Part shown: in pieces, positions 10,801 through 23,975 of the stretch
How positions within the stretch are numbered: position 1 is the stretch's first letter
Layout: each line of letters starts with the position of its first letter
Source: Hofstenia miamia
Lineage: Eukaryota; Xenacoelomorpha; Acoela
Length of the DNA stretch: 64,000 nt
Direction of reading: 5' to 3'
Assembly (NCBI GenBank): GCA_004352715.1
Contig: SCFE01000015.1
Span: 2,543,546-2,607,545 of the forward strand
Notes under the pieces: generated by a model
What the model was told of the DNA's origin: nothing
Database searches by the model: none
Seen by the model: the letters and a program-made list of their open reading frames with translations, nothing else
Position numbers and translations under genes: made by a program

Positions 10801-13800
10801 ACTTGTTTTTTAATAAATTAAGTTCATATAAAAAAGAAATCCAATATTTTAGTTTTTCGAAATATTTTTTCATTTGAAAATAATTCTTGTTTTCTAGAGA
10901 AAAAATGTCTCATTTTGTAAAAGGAATGTTAATTTATAATTTTAATGAAAAATTGAATTAGATATATAAATAAAATAATAGTATATAGGGAAAATGTATG
11001 CAAAATTACACCACTGAATTTCTGAATTTTCAATATTGACTTAGCATAAACATTTTTTTATTTTCATTATTAAACATTTTCTACAACTACTTTAAGGATC
11101 ACAGCTTAATGGTGTTTCACAGGAACTAAAATTATTTGCTTATGGCTAAGATAATATACAAAAGTTTAAGTGGAATTATGTGCATGTACATGTTACAAGA
11201 AATTGTGAACTTGAGATTTACAGAGCACAAGAAAAATCTTGTTGTATCACAAGAAGCAAAGAGACTGTCTTTGTGTCATTTCCATCAATGAGAAATGTTC
11301 TAAAGACATTAAACTCCTATGCTGTATATTAAGCTAGAATTTATTATCTTGATTCTAAGATGTAATTTAGAAAGTATTATTTTAAGTATTATTTCTTTGA
11401 TTGCAAACAAAAATGTTTTAAGTATAAAAAATTTATGTTTTTAAAAACCAAAATTTTTTGTGAACTTACATTAGCAATATTGAACGAAAACGGCTCAAAA
11501 CTTAATAAATGATCCCTTTGGATCTCAATTTGAAAGTTATATTTATGACAAAACCAGCTCTAAATACAATAAAAAACACCGAAGCCCATGCAATTGCAAA
11601 AATAATATAAGTCTTGTATTTAAACCAAAAGTCAGTTGTCAATTATTATTTGTAGCTTAGATGATATTAAAGGTTATAAAGGAAAGTCTTTCAAGTTAAA
11701 ATTTCATGATTAGGGTAACTAATGAAAGTAATTTAGCAGTGGATTGACACATATTTATTGCCAGATAAGCATGTAATCTAATGTCGACATTCGCACTTTG
11801 CCAATCATGAGTACGTCAAGGAAACATATCAAATATCCATATTCAGATGTTAGCAAAATATGACTTCAGCTATCTGCAAAAACATGTAACCAAAGTAATA
11901 TTAATATATATTGGCTTCAACTATCAATAGAACGTGTATTAATTCGTGCTTGTGATAATCTTTAATAAATAATTTCAATTGTCATTTATTCTGCAATTGA
12001 TTTAAAAAGTATTTAGCAATTGTAATTTAAATGTAAATAAACTAAAAATAATCATTGGCAGAAATTTTAATTTTCTAGATTAAATTGTCATTTTGTAGAT
12101 TAGGACATGACATATTTTTGGAGGTTTAGATATAGATCTATAGGCACAAATCTCAATGAAGCAAAATTTATTTTTAGTGGAGATAAATTAAGTATATTTT
12201 AAAGGCTGATTAGATATACTAAGATGAAATACGCCTTTTTTGCTTCAATTTTTTTCAGTTGAAAGTTATACATTATTCTTGCTAAAAAAGTGCTTAGTAT
12301 AAAGTAATTTTAATGTAAATATTAAAATTTGATAAGTAAATTAGCATACAAATGAAATAAAATCTTTAGATTTCTCTAACAGTAATATTTCTAAGCGGTC
12401 TGAAAGATCAAATGAGCATCGTAAAACGTTTTAAAGCTTTTGCAAACCTATATAAATTTCTCTGAAAATTACTCTTAGTAAATATGATAATTATTAAAAG
12501 TGGGTGATCTTGCTTACGTTCACTGCACTTATTCAAGCAAAAATCATTCTTGATAACGCTAAAAAGTCAAAAACGGGCTCTCCAGGTATATTTTTAATAA
12601 ATGTTTCAAAAGTATTCAAACGCGATGAACGAAAAATCTTTTAAAGAGATGAGAATTATTTCAGTCTGAAAGGATGCTGCATCTGAATTGTGAAATGAAT
12701 CCAAAAGTTTATCGAAAGGAAAGATTGAAATGGATCAAAATTCAAAAAGATTGACTCAAGCAAAAGCAATTTAATTCACTCCCATTTAAATGTGCAAACA
12801 ATAATAATGCAATTTTTCTTCAAATTCAGTGAAATTATAAATACTGTATAATGTGTGCTTGCAAAATTTTTCTACCCATAAAGAAACAATTTGATTTCGT
12901 TATTGATACTTTATATTTACCTGAATATTAAGTATGAAAATAATTTAAAATTGTTATAAAAAATCAAAATTTTTAATGAAAAAATATTTATTCTTTTCAA
13001 GCACATTAGGCTGAGCAATATACATCTTAGTACACGCTTTCTACATTACGTTCACCAAGAAATGTGTCCATGCCTACTAATTACCAAATTTCCTAATAGG
13101 TTTTTAGTATTTAAGGCCGTTCCCGTAATGAAAATATTGATACAACTAATGATGCTATCGCATTATAATGTTAGTCAGAATTGATCGCTGGATGCAATCA
13201 CACATTTTATCATCATGAAAAAATATATTTTGGAATGCTCAGTTATTGAAATTCTTTTCAAACTTACATCAGCCCAAAGTGGGAGAGACTTCCAAAACGC
13301 TCCTTCTTTGAAAACAGACAAAATTAATTCACTGGGTGTTTTGCATCAGCCAAGAATACAGGGAGTTTAAGTTAAAATGGAATGTATTTTATAATTATAT
13401 AATGCTCGATAATATAATTATGTCTAATTTTATATATGTATATCATAACAGTTTCAGATCTCGGCCATATATTCAAAAAAGCGAGTTTAGTAAAAAAAAG
13501 TACTGTATGTATCTTTTAAGCAGTCAGAATTTGAAAGGCAAGTTTAATTATTTCATGTGTTTTGACATCGTTAATTGATATTATTAAAGAAATAATTGAA
13601 ATTAGTTTTCTTCCATGTATAGTAACAAAATGTAGTATAATGCAAAAAAATATAACATAATAATATAAAAAATATAGCATAATAATATAAAAAAATATAG
13701 TATAACAATATAAAAAATATAGCTTAATAATATATTGCATTACATATGATTATATAATTTGTAATTGGCCAAATTAGTCTTCAATTAGAACATTAAAGGT

Positions 13801-14342
13801 GCTTCCACCCAATAAAATCTTTTTTTCTATTTCCTTTCTTAAGCAATCTCATTTAGCACTATCTTGAAACCAATCACTCAAAATTTCAAAAATCATGGAA
13901 GAAATAAGAAATTTGAATTCTATCTATTTTAGATAAAATTTCTAAACGTAATATTTTAAAATAAATTTGCAAGCGCCAATAGTTTTTTCTGTGTTCATTG
14001 AAGACATATTGTTTATTATTGTTTATTAGAATCCAGCTTTATGAATTAATTATTTTATGCTAAAAAATTTATTTTTTAATCAATTTGAACAAATTTTCTG
14101 GACTAGAAACCAACATTTTTGTGTTGTTATAAGAACAGAGTACAGTCGAACCTCTCCATATCTAAGTTCAAACTAATAAAGTAACTATGGGATGTGCCAT
14201 AAAATGGGTATTTAAACATCAGGGACGTTAGGACATACAAACAATAGAGTAAAAAAACCGTAGAGAAGATCACTGTTTCATATTGCAAGCGTTTAATTAC
14301 TAAAGATAATTTAAAAAAATATTAGCAATTTATTCAATGTAA

Positions 14343-14374
<32 letters not shown>

Positions 14375-17300
14375 AGTTGAGATATGCTTAAAAAACAAAG
14401 CTAAAATCGCAGAGACGAAGATTTCCTGACATCGCATGCAAAAATTTATTCACAATAAGCAATAAGGATAAGATATTGGAGGAAAGTAAAAAAAAACAAC
14501 ATCATGATGCAGACAATGACACGAACCATGTTTGTCAGGCATATTTAAAACTTCCCTATTTATGCAATCAAGTTAAAAGTTTAAAGAAAGAATCAAAACA
14601 TTGAACACCAAATTAAAATTCACTGAAATTTTCCAATACTAACATCATATTCAAAAGAGAACATCTCCTATATCGAAGATCTCATCCCTAAGAAATTTGT
14701 TTCTGCTGTATTTTATCAATGNATATATATATATATATAAAATGAGGCGCCATTTTATAAAACTTTTTGAGAGGTAAATTGTTTCACGGGACTAATAAAT
14801 TAACTTAACTATGGAGAGAAATTATAAATATAGATAGGTTTTTTTAAAGATTTTGAAAATAATTTTAACGGGATCGTAAACTTTAGTTAACTATGAAGAG
14901 AGATTAACATTAGAGAGGTGAACTTTAAAGAGGTTCAGCTGTATTAATAATTAAAAACGAAAATGTTTATTTATCTATTAAAATATTTATAGAAATAGTA
15001 ATAGTAATAATTATAATTGTTATGATACTAATAATTTTTTAATGAAAAAATTTTAGGAAACCTAAATTGCGTATAAATACAATACATATTTGGAACACAT
15101 GTTGTTCTTTGTTTGGTGAAAATTAACATCATAGGGAACGGAATTTTGCCCATTAAATGTCTAAAAGATTTAAGTAAATCATTTTGCATTTTTCGAGAAC
15201 AAAGACATGTGAAAAGAGAAATTGACAAACGCATTTCTACTGGGAGATGGTTTTTATGTGCAAAGTGGCACATTTAATGAGGTTTTAAATTATTTATCAA
15301 AGCGAAGCAAATATAGGTAATTGGCTTTTGACAATGCTTCATTTTAAAAAACAGTTTTAATTATTCAGTTAAGTTTATAGTAACACACAAAACAAAAAAA
15401 GACTCACCGAAATTGTTGTCGAATGGAAAAGATTGGGTCATTAGCGAAAACAGCAAATTTTTTACTTGTGCTGGTGTAATGGTCCCATTTTTTCATTGAA
15501 TTTGAGGGATTACTAAATCAGTTAATGTTAAAACTTTGGAACTAAAGCATTTACCACAATTATAGAATCTCGTTTATAATAATATGAACTTTTTCAATAA
15601 TACTTTGATTAAAATTTCCAGATACAGGTTGTTTAATTGCGTAAGAGTGATTTTTTTGATCTTGTAATTTTCCCAAATTTAGAGGTCGTGCAGAGGCAAA
15701 TACTCCTTGAAAAATAAGCTGCATGCGGTACAAGTAAAAAATTATTTTGACTAATACAAATTATTTTATCAAACATTTTTCGCACAACCTCCATATTCGA
15801 GTATATGTTTTGAAGAATTAAGAAATTGAATCAATGTCAACTAATTAAATAGAACTAATGTCGATGCAAGAAAATTTCAACTTAAAACTAGCATTACCTA
15901 AAGAAAATTACCTGTTGTCGATGTAAATAAATAATAATAAATTTGAATTATATCAATTTAATTTTAAGAACTTAAAATGATAGATAGAAAGTTTGACAAC
16001 GAATTTCCTATATTGGTCAAAGTTTCTGAGCTTACAGCAGCATTCAAGAGCAGAACCAATCTTTAATACTATTTGAAAGACGAAACATTAATCACATTTC
16101 AAAGTCACTGGTTGTAAACTACAAGAAACGCATATTATTCTACGTTTCTTGGACAAATTGTATATTGTATCAAATATTCGGGTAGGATCGACTTCGGTTA
16201 CAAAAATTAGATTGATTATTAAAAACATACTGATCTAAATCACAGCTTGATTTGAGAAAAATCGAAGACATTAAGTAATACCAATGATTTGCTGTTTCCC
16301 CGTCAGAAAATGATGGATGTTAATGATAATTTGATTGAAGAAAGATCCACAACGTCAAATCAAATTCAACGTTTCGGGTCGGGTTTGGGTAATACTTATT
16401 ACGATAGGGGCTGATTCGGGTCCATATTTACCTGATATTATCACTCTCTAGAATACATTAGACTAAGTACAATTCGATGTGGGATAAAAAATAGGGTTAA
16501 TCATTTTGACTTAGCCTGTGAATGAAAATTTGGTTTGAACAAATTAATAAAAATCGCCATTAATTACCTGTTTTTGATGAAATTGATGATCATTGAGCAA
16601 AAGGCTTGTGATAACATTATATCACTATTGTTCCACAAAACAAAGCTCTCGTAGGGAGCTGCGAATAGAAAAGCCAGCGCAGCTCCTTGGGTTGCATGAA
16701 GGATAGACGTTTTGCTGACATTGTAGTCGATGATTGACTCCTTCTCAAACGAAAAAAAGAAGCTTTTCTGAAAAGAAATATGAGAGAGTCTGTCTAAAAA
16801 TTCGATTGAAGGCACTGTGACTTTAGTATCCAGAATTAGCTGTGCTAGCATTTTGAAGTTTTCAGAATAGCTGTCGGCATTTTCTGGTGGAGAATAAGCA
16901 TTGATTACTATATCGCAACTACCAAATTTGAGGTTGTGCTTTTGACAGTAGAGCTTGTTTACTAAATAGCTTAGATTCTGAGAAGTAAAGGTGTTAAGTG
17001 AGCCATTGGTAATGTATAACCCCATATCCAATGCTTCTAGAGACCCACTACCTTTTTCAATTCCTAAACAGGCACTAAAAGTTTAAATTCCATATTTTAA
17101 ACCTTGATTCAGAATTGAAATACAAAAAAATACTAAAAAGGTTTCTTTGCTTGGATTGCATAGATAGTTTTGAAATAAATTTCATAATGCTGAGTATGAA
17201 GAAGTCTAATAAGCAAAATTTTAATTTCCATCAAAAACTGGGACTTTTAGATGATAGTTTTTTTAAATGGGAGTAGTTTTCTTTTTTATAGAGATTTTTT

Positions 17301-17815
17301 AATCCTCTCGATTTTACAGAAAACTTTGAATAACTTATTGATAACCAGACGAATAAATGTATATAAAAAGGGATGTACTCAAGAGAGTGCTCAAGGGGAC
17401 TCAGTCCATTTTATTAAATTTTGTAAGACGCCAGCTAACCGTGTTAAAGTTATTTTACGCTTTGTGATGTTGTATTTTATTTGTTGAAAAACTAAATTTG
17501 GTCAAACTCTAATATAAAAATATGATAATCAAATTTGGAGCCCTCTTGGTTATTATTTAGAGCTACAGCCCTGTTTGCAAAAATTAAATTTTGTTAAAGA
17601 AGGCAAAAAATTAATCCATTTTTTTCGAAATATTTTCTATTTTTTTGTAAGCTGCTTAAGATTATTTCTTTTCTCTTTACAATTACTAATAATACTAAAG
17701 AAATTTATTTCACTTCAAAAAATCAAATATCTTTATAGTTGACATTAAAATAGGCATAACAATTGAAAAACTACAGTTAGATTTACATTTGAATAAACGT
17801 ACAAATGTGCAAGAT

Positions 17816-17850
<35 letters not shown>

Positions 17851-20800
17851 ATATATATATACAATTGGAAATCGTAATTTTAGTGAAAAGTTTTTAATTC
17901 AAATTTTTACTTTTCTGAACGCATATAGTTCTTCAGTATCCCAAACTGATTTGTTTCTCAAGTATTATTATGAAGCGTACAGTACAATGCACATCAAAAT
18001 GTGAACACCCAATGGAGTAAATTCCTTTTAATTACTGAAAAAAAAGTTGTTCTAAGGATACATTAAGTCATTATTTTTAATTGAACAACAAAATGCTAGA
18101 TGCCAATTATCTTAGCACGCATGGAAAACACATTTATTATAATTTCAATTCGCGAAATTATTTTAGTCTACTAAGTAACGTTATAATTGACAATTATTCA
18201 CTTAGAAAGAAGAATTTATCACCTCAATATGCAACAACACTGGCTTTGAATATTAGATCATACACCTATTTAAAATTAATATTTATTTTAGCATTTGTAT
18301 AAGTGGCGTACACAAGGGTGGCATGTTGAAAGGTCCACCATCAAGCTTTTAAAATGGATTTTTGTTGATCAAATAAAAAATTTTTTGGTTACAAATAAAA
18401 AATTTTTAACAACTAAGAAGTTCTTTTTTAAGTATTTTTCTCTATCAAGTTGATCACACTCCTGATATTAATATTTCAGGATGTTTTCCCATACAATGGA
18501 AGACCTTCAAAAATTGAAATTAACTATCCATTTAATGATAAGTAATGAACAATATATCCAACATTCCTTGCATTTAGTGTTGTAATTACATCACCCCTAA
18601 GAACTAAAAGCATATATTTGGGCAAGAAGATGTCATTCAGCCAACTGGTATCTAACTCCCAAGTGAAATGTAATAAAAATGAACAAAATTTTAACATAGC
18701 AGATAATTGCTTTGCACACAAAAGTTTTTTTGAAAACAGAACTTAGGTTTTGCATAAGGTCAATGATAGAGAGGGATTCGAAGGTCAGTTGTATGAAATT
18801 CCATGCTTCATAATTTTATAAATTTTGATTTTAGAGTATCATATAATTTAGGAATCACTATAGGCTGAGACTATAGGATTATATATATATATATATATAA
18901 ATATATATATATATATGGAGTATTGAGAGCTTTTTCTCTTGTGAATGCATTATTAGAATTTTTACTTATAGATAGAAGCACAGACAAGCTTGTTGTTTTT
19001 ATACAGAATTGCGTCATTGAATGAGTTGCAGGAAAAGTTTTCCTAACTTTGCAATTGTGCGACTATTTAAATATTCTCACACTTAACTATTTAGGTCATT
19101 AAATTGATATTTATTAAAGTTTGAATGAGATACAAGTTTATATAATGAGAGAAGAAAACTTTAAATGCATCTTATAATCGGATAAAGACTAAAATAACTT
19201 ATAAAATGCACGCATTTGGGGAAATATTATTGTAACTAACGAGTTAATTAGGAATGTTTTATGGAATAATTTGATTTCTCCGAAATCTCTTTCATCAATT
19301 TAGTAAAAATAAAAGGGATTAATAAATAAAATAACTCAGTAAACACCATAATTTTTTTTCTTTGTCTTGTGCCGCGAGCGCGTCTGTCATCCAATTTATA
19401 AACAAAATTATTTCCTCGGAAAATATCTCGTCAAATTATGGTAAATTTCTGCAGTTGATTTAGTTTTAATCCGTTTTAAGACTCATAAAACTGAACAATT
19501 GGAAAATGGAAGGTTAATAAATTTTCAAAACATAATGTTCTTAATGAGAGATTGGGAAGTGGAGGCCTCCTTTGATATTTGAGAAGGTTTATTAATCTTA
19601 AAATAAAACTAAATTAAAAAAACAGTTTTAAATGCTCCAGAATTCTCTAAATTTTATTGTGTGTCAACGTCTCCCAGCATTGTAATGTTCCTGAAAATTT
19701 CATCATCCATTGCTCAAGCAGCACATCATTTAAAAATAAAGAAATAAAGGCTCTAATTACACGATTTAGGAGAATATTGCTATATGGTTTGTTTATAAAA
19801 GCTCAGGTTTGATTTCTAACAAATCCTTCTAAAGTATAAGTATCCTGCCTGAATTACTTTGCTTAGAATCATTCTTAAATAAATCTTAATTAAAATAAAT
19901 GAGAACAAAAAATTTAGAGCTCAAACCTATTTTAAATGTCATAGAAACACGTTTTGTATTAAAATGAATTGTTTTCGCTGTTTTCTTTATAACGAATTTC
20001 TAAAGAAATTTTTTTAATCTATATTAATTACAATGGTTTAGCGCTATGTACGATGCAAACATTCAAATTTTCAATAGAAGAGAACTTTAATAAAACCTCA
20101 TTTAGAAATCTCTGATTAATTCTATTAGGCTTTTTAAAACAAATAGTTTTGTGCATTCCAATTGTATCATCAAAAAAAATTTTCACGCGGGGCAAGCATT
20201 TTCACTTATGTCCCCAACATATAGCTCCACACTGAAGTCAATATTTGACCCAAGTGATAAAGTCGATATTAAGAACATTGCTGAAACAAAAAATTACTAT
20301 TTAAAACCATAATAAAATTTAAGCATAAAATAATTAAGCATAATATATAATAATAAAAATATTCTATTAGATAAAATAGCAAATGAATCACTCTAACTGT
20401 TCCTTTGGAAATGTCTCACCTATCGCTTCTGTAACTATAGATGGACTGAATTAATATCTACAAATATAAAAACCTAATTCATATAAAAAATGAACTTTAA
20501 TGAATGGACTTAAAAATCAAAAAGACCGAAAATGAAAATGTAATGAAAAGTGATTGACAAGTATCTTGGACAGGATGGTATACATTCTAAGTCATAAAAT
20601 ATTCCGCAAGACAATTATGCATCCCCATAGAATTCAACTGACTTCATTATGTGCTCTTGTAATATATTCTTAATGACTGTAATAAATCATTGAAAGTATT
20701 TATATGTAATTGGGCTTCATGAAAACTAAAAATAGGTTACTTTCCAGTACTGATTTTTCTAATTGGACATTATTTATTAACTTTACGATATTCGATAAAT

Positions 20801-23800
20801 GCCTAGGAATAAATTTAGGCCTCAATTAAATTTTAGGGTCTCATTTGGCATTCTTGAATAAACAAAAATTAACAAAAACTAGACAATCCTATTTATTGCA
20901 AACAAAGAAGGATTTGTTCTTTGAAAAAACTATCTGAGTAAATACTTTGAAAAAAGCATGTGTCTAAGCACTGTCTTAAGCATGTCTTAAACATTTGGTA
21001 TTTTTTCAGCTAACATTTAATGAATTACTGTATAAGACATATTTTATTGCCTAAGATTTTGAAATTTTGACACTCTAGCCCTAAACGACCCACTCAAAAA
21101 TAGTAAGTATGAATGACGAGACAAAAGATTTGTCAATCGATGAAGAAATGTCCAAAATTAAAATCATGAAAAGCAAATTAAAATTGTTTTGAACAAGCAG
21201 ACTTTATAAAAACGGAATTGTTTAATGGATATTCCACAAATAGCAGTATTGTTTATTCTTCAATAAGGGAGCTGGCATGTGAGAATCAACTATGCAATAT
21301 TATAAAAACGTCATTATGAAATAGGCATGGCGAGGGATAAATATCCCCGTCAATAAATGTGATGGACGTTTCATGAAAAGAAGGTTTTCACAAAGTGACA
21401 AGTAATATAAATGATCAAAGCAATCTAGAAAAACAAGCCCCTAGCGCAAAATGATGTAATTGGTAGTAATTTATTGCTAATACAATATATTGCAACAAAT
21501 ATATTGCAATGTATTTATTGTGGCTGAATTTCATCACGATAATATTGCCATACACTGCAATATATTGCAATATATTGCAATATTATTGGAAAGCGTTTTT
21601 TGTAAAATCTCTTCCTTTTTCCATTGTTAGTTCTTGTTTCTTAACTTTGCCTTTAAAAAATAAACAGCATAATAACATTAACTGCTGTTTTTTAACTTGA
21701 TTGCAATATTTAATTGGAGCCCATACAGCCTAAGAATGCACTATAATGATAATACTTCAGAATGTAACTGGAGAGAGGCAATCAATTAAGAAGATGAATG
21801 AAATTAAAAGAAATCGCCTATTATGAAACGACTCTAATATTATTTCAAATGATTCTTTGTATTTCCATGTCAATTCACATCAACAGCTTTAAATAAATGA
21901 AAAAATTGTACCATTTTTTATATTGGGTCTTTATACTGAAAAAATATTTTCGCAAAATATGGCTAGGCATATGCTTACATACTTAGACATATCTACAATT
22001 ATTTTGAATAGCTGATATAGGCTAAGCTACCATAGCATTACAAAAACAAAGGTCCTACATAGTTTACAGAATGTTTGCAAATCGTAATAAAGCAAAAAAG
22101 AATAATTTTCTAAGCTTAAAATTTGTAGCTTTCAATTAACCAAAATATTGCAATATATTGCAATATATTGCAATATTATATTGTCAGCAAACTCATATTG
22201 CAATATATTTATTTCGAATTTTTTGTATTGCAATATTATTGTAATACATTATTGCAAGGCCCTGGTTAGTTGTCTATAAAAATTACCAATACTCACACAA
22301 AAAGCATAACTTGTATAGTAATTTTATGACTAAATTGTAAAGGCACATGTGAAATTTGCATTAATCACTTTGTTAGTTAAGATTTGTGGATATTAATTTT
22401 TCATAAGATCATTAATAAGCTTGTCTAGGCTCTTTGTTAAATGTTCATAATTTGAACAGCTTGTAAATAGTAAAAATTTTATCTACTAAACACTTAACTG
22501 TATTTTTCTAATAAACCTCATCACAGTTTGAAATGAATGGAAAATATAGATCTGTTTTTGTAGATTTCTCGTACCAATTTGTAATTAGTTCATTTTAATC
22601 TTTGAAATTACAATATTTAGAAAGTTCAAATTGCTACCAATTGCATGATCAATTTTAGATTGAATTACCTTGCATATTCTATTAAGAAACTTAAAAAATT
22701 ATCAATATATATATACAGTACTGGCCTGCTATTTCCTGGAAACTTTAGATTCACACACAATACATTTTCACTGAAAAATCACTATCATTATAGTTTCGAA
22801 TATGGTCTGTGGTAGTGAAATTTCACCAACAAAGCGTGCGCAAATTCATATCTTGTACGAGGAGGGGTACCATTATCGCGCTATAGCTGTTAAAATTGGC
22901 GTGTCAGTATATTCGATATCCAGAAATGTTACTCGCTATCAGCAACTGGAAAATGTTTCCTCTCGCAAGCGGTCTGGAAGACCAAAAATGACAACATCTC
23001 AGACTGACCGTCTCATTCACCGTTACGTTGTCAATCAACCATTCTCTTTATCTTCTGAAGTCAAAGCAAATCTAGGTGCGGTAGTGCAGAATGTATCAAC
23101 ACGCGATTGAATACTACCTTTGACCTTCCATCGTGCAAACCCGCAACCAAACCCCGATTGTCTTCAAAAAACATTCGATACCGGTTGCGCAATACCAACA
23201 CTACACCTCTGAGATGTGGCATCAAGTAATGTTTAGTGATTTGCCAGTTTACATCATACCGGCCACACGTTCGACGACCAAGAAAGTAAAGATTCAACAA
23301 ACGTTACTCGCAACAAACTGTCCACTCAGCACTTTCTGTGATGATTTGGGGTGCTATACCTGCTAATGAGCGTGGTGGTCTGCATTTTGTTCCTCACAAC
23401 GAGACAATCACAGCCAAGGCCATACCTCAAAATCATTCAGAAAAAAGTTCCCATGCTTATGCAGTTTCACGGAACATCTGTACTACAATAAGATGGTGCT
23501 CCTTGCCACAGCGACAAAGTTGTGAAACAGTAGATTGCATCACAAGACTTTCGGCTGCTTGAGAGCTGGCCGGGAAACTCCCCAGACCTCAACGTCATAA
23601 AATATTGCTGGCATCACATCAAAAACTGTTTGAGAAAGCGCCAATGCACATCACTTGACGACCTGAAGGAGCAAATTAAAGTGGTATGGTGTACAGAGAT
23701 TACTGATGATTACTGTATAAAGCTGGTCGAGTCAATGTCAACACGCATTGCTGCGTGTTTGGCCAATAATGGCGGACATACAAAATATTAGTGAGCTTTT

Positions 23801-23937
23801 CTGAATTAACTATTTACTTTCTACATGGTGTTATCATATTGTTTCTACATTGTGTTATTATATTGTTTCTACATTGCGTTTTTTAGTGTAAAATACCGAA
23901 ATTTCTAAATTTGGAAAGTGTTCCCAAACTTTTGGCC

Positions 23938-23975
<38 letters not shown>

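Larger units (their letters stand above)
8659..16567 (-). other. Intron 4 of the receptor gene
   Basis: The intron is 7.9 kb. It contains the pogo-like MITE (14143-14941), two R1 fragments (9.7 and 13.1 kb) and an R2 fragment (16.4 kb). The stretches 8700-9700, 9900-13000 and 15000-16300 are AT-rich and featureless by eye. The 81-codon minus frame at 15028-15273 has no recognisable motif. Confidence 0.6.

Noticed and set aside
13516-13740. 74-codon minus-strand frame of Tyr/Phe/Ile
   Set aside because: It is a translation of a degenerate ATAATATAAAAAATATAGC low-complexity repeat, not a membrane protein.
15028-15273. 81-codon minus-strand frame as an extra receptor exon
   Set aside because: Its sequence does not fit the esterase fold between exons 4 and 5, and no splice pair gives a compatible phase with a matching motif.
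3692-16568. Direct joining of exon 4 to exon 6 as the only form
   Set aside because: It is in frame, but it would omit the end of the esterase fold, and a phase-matched exon that supplies it exists at 8658-8512. It remains possible as a splice variant.
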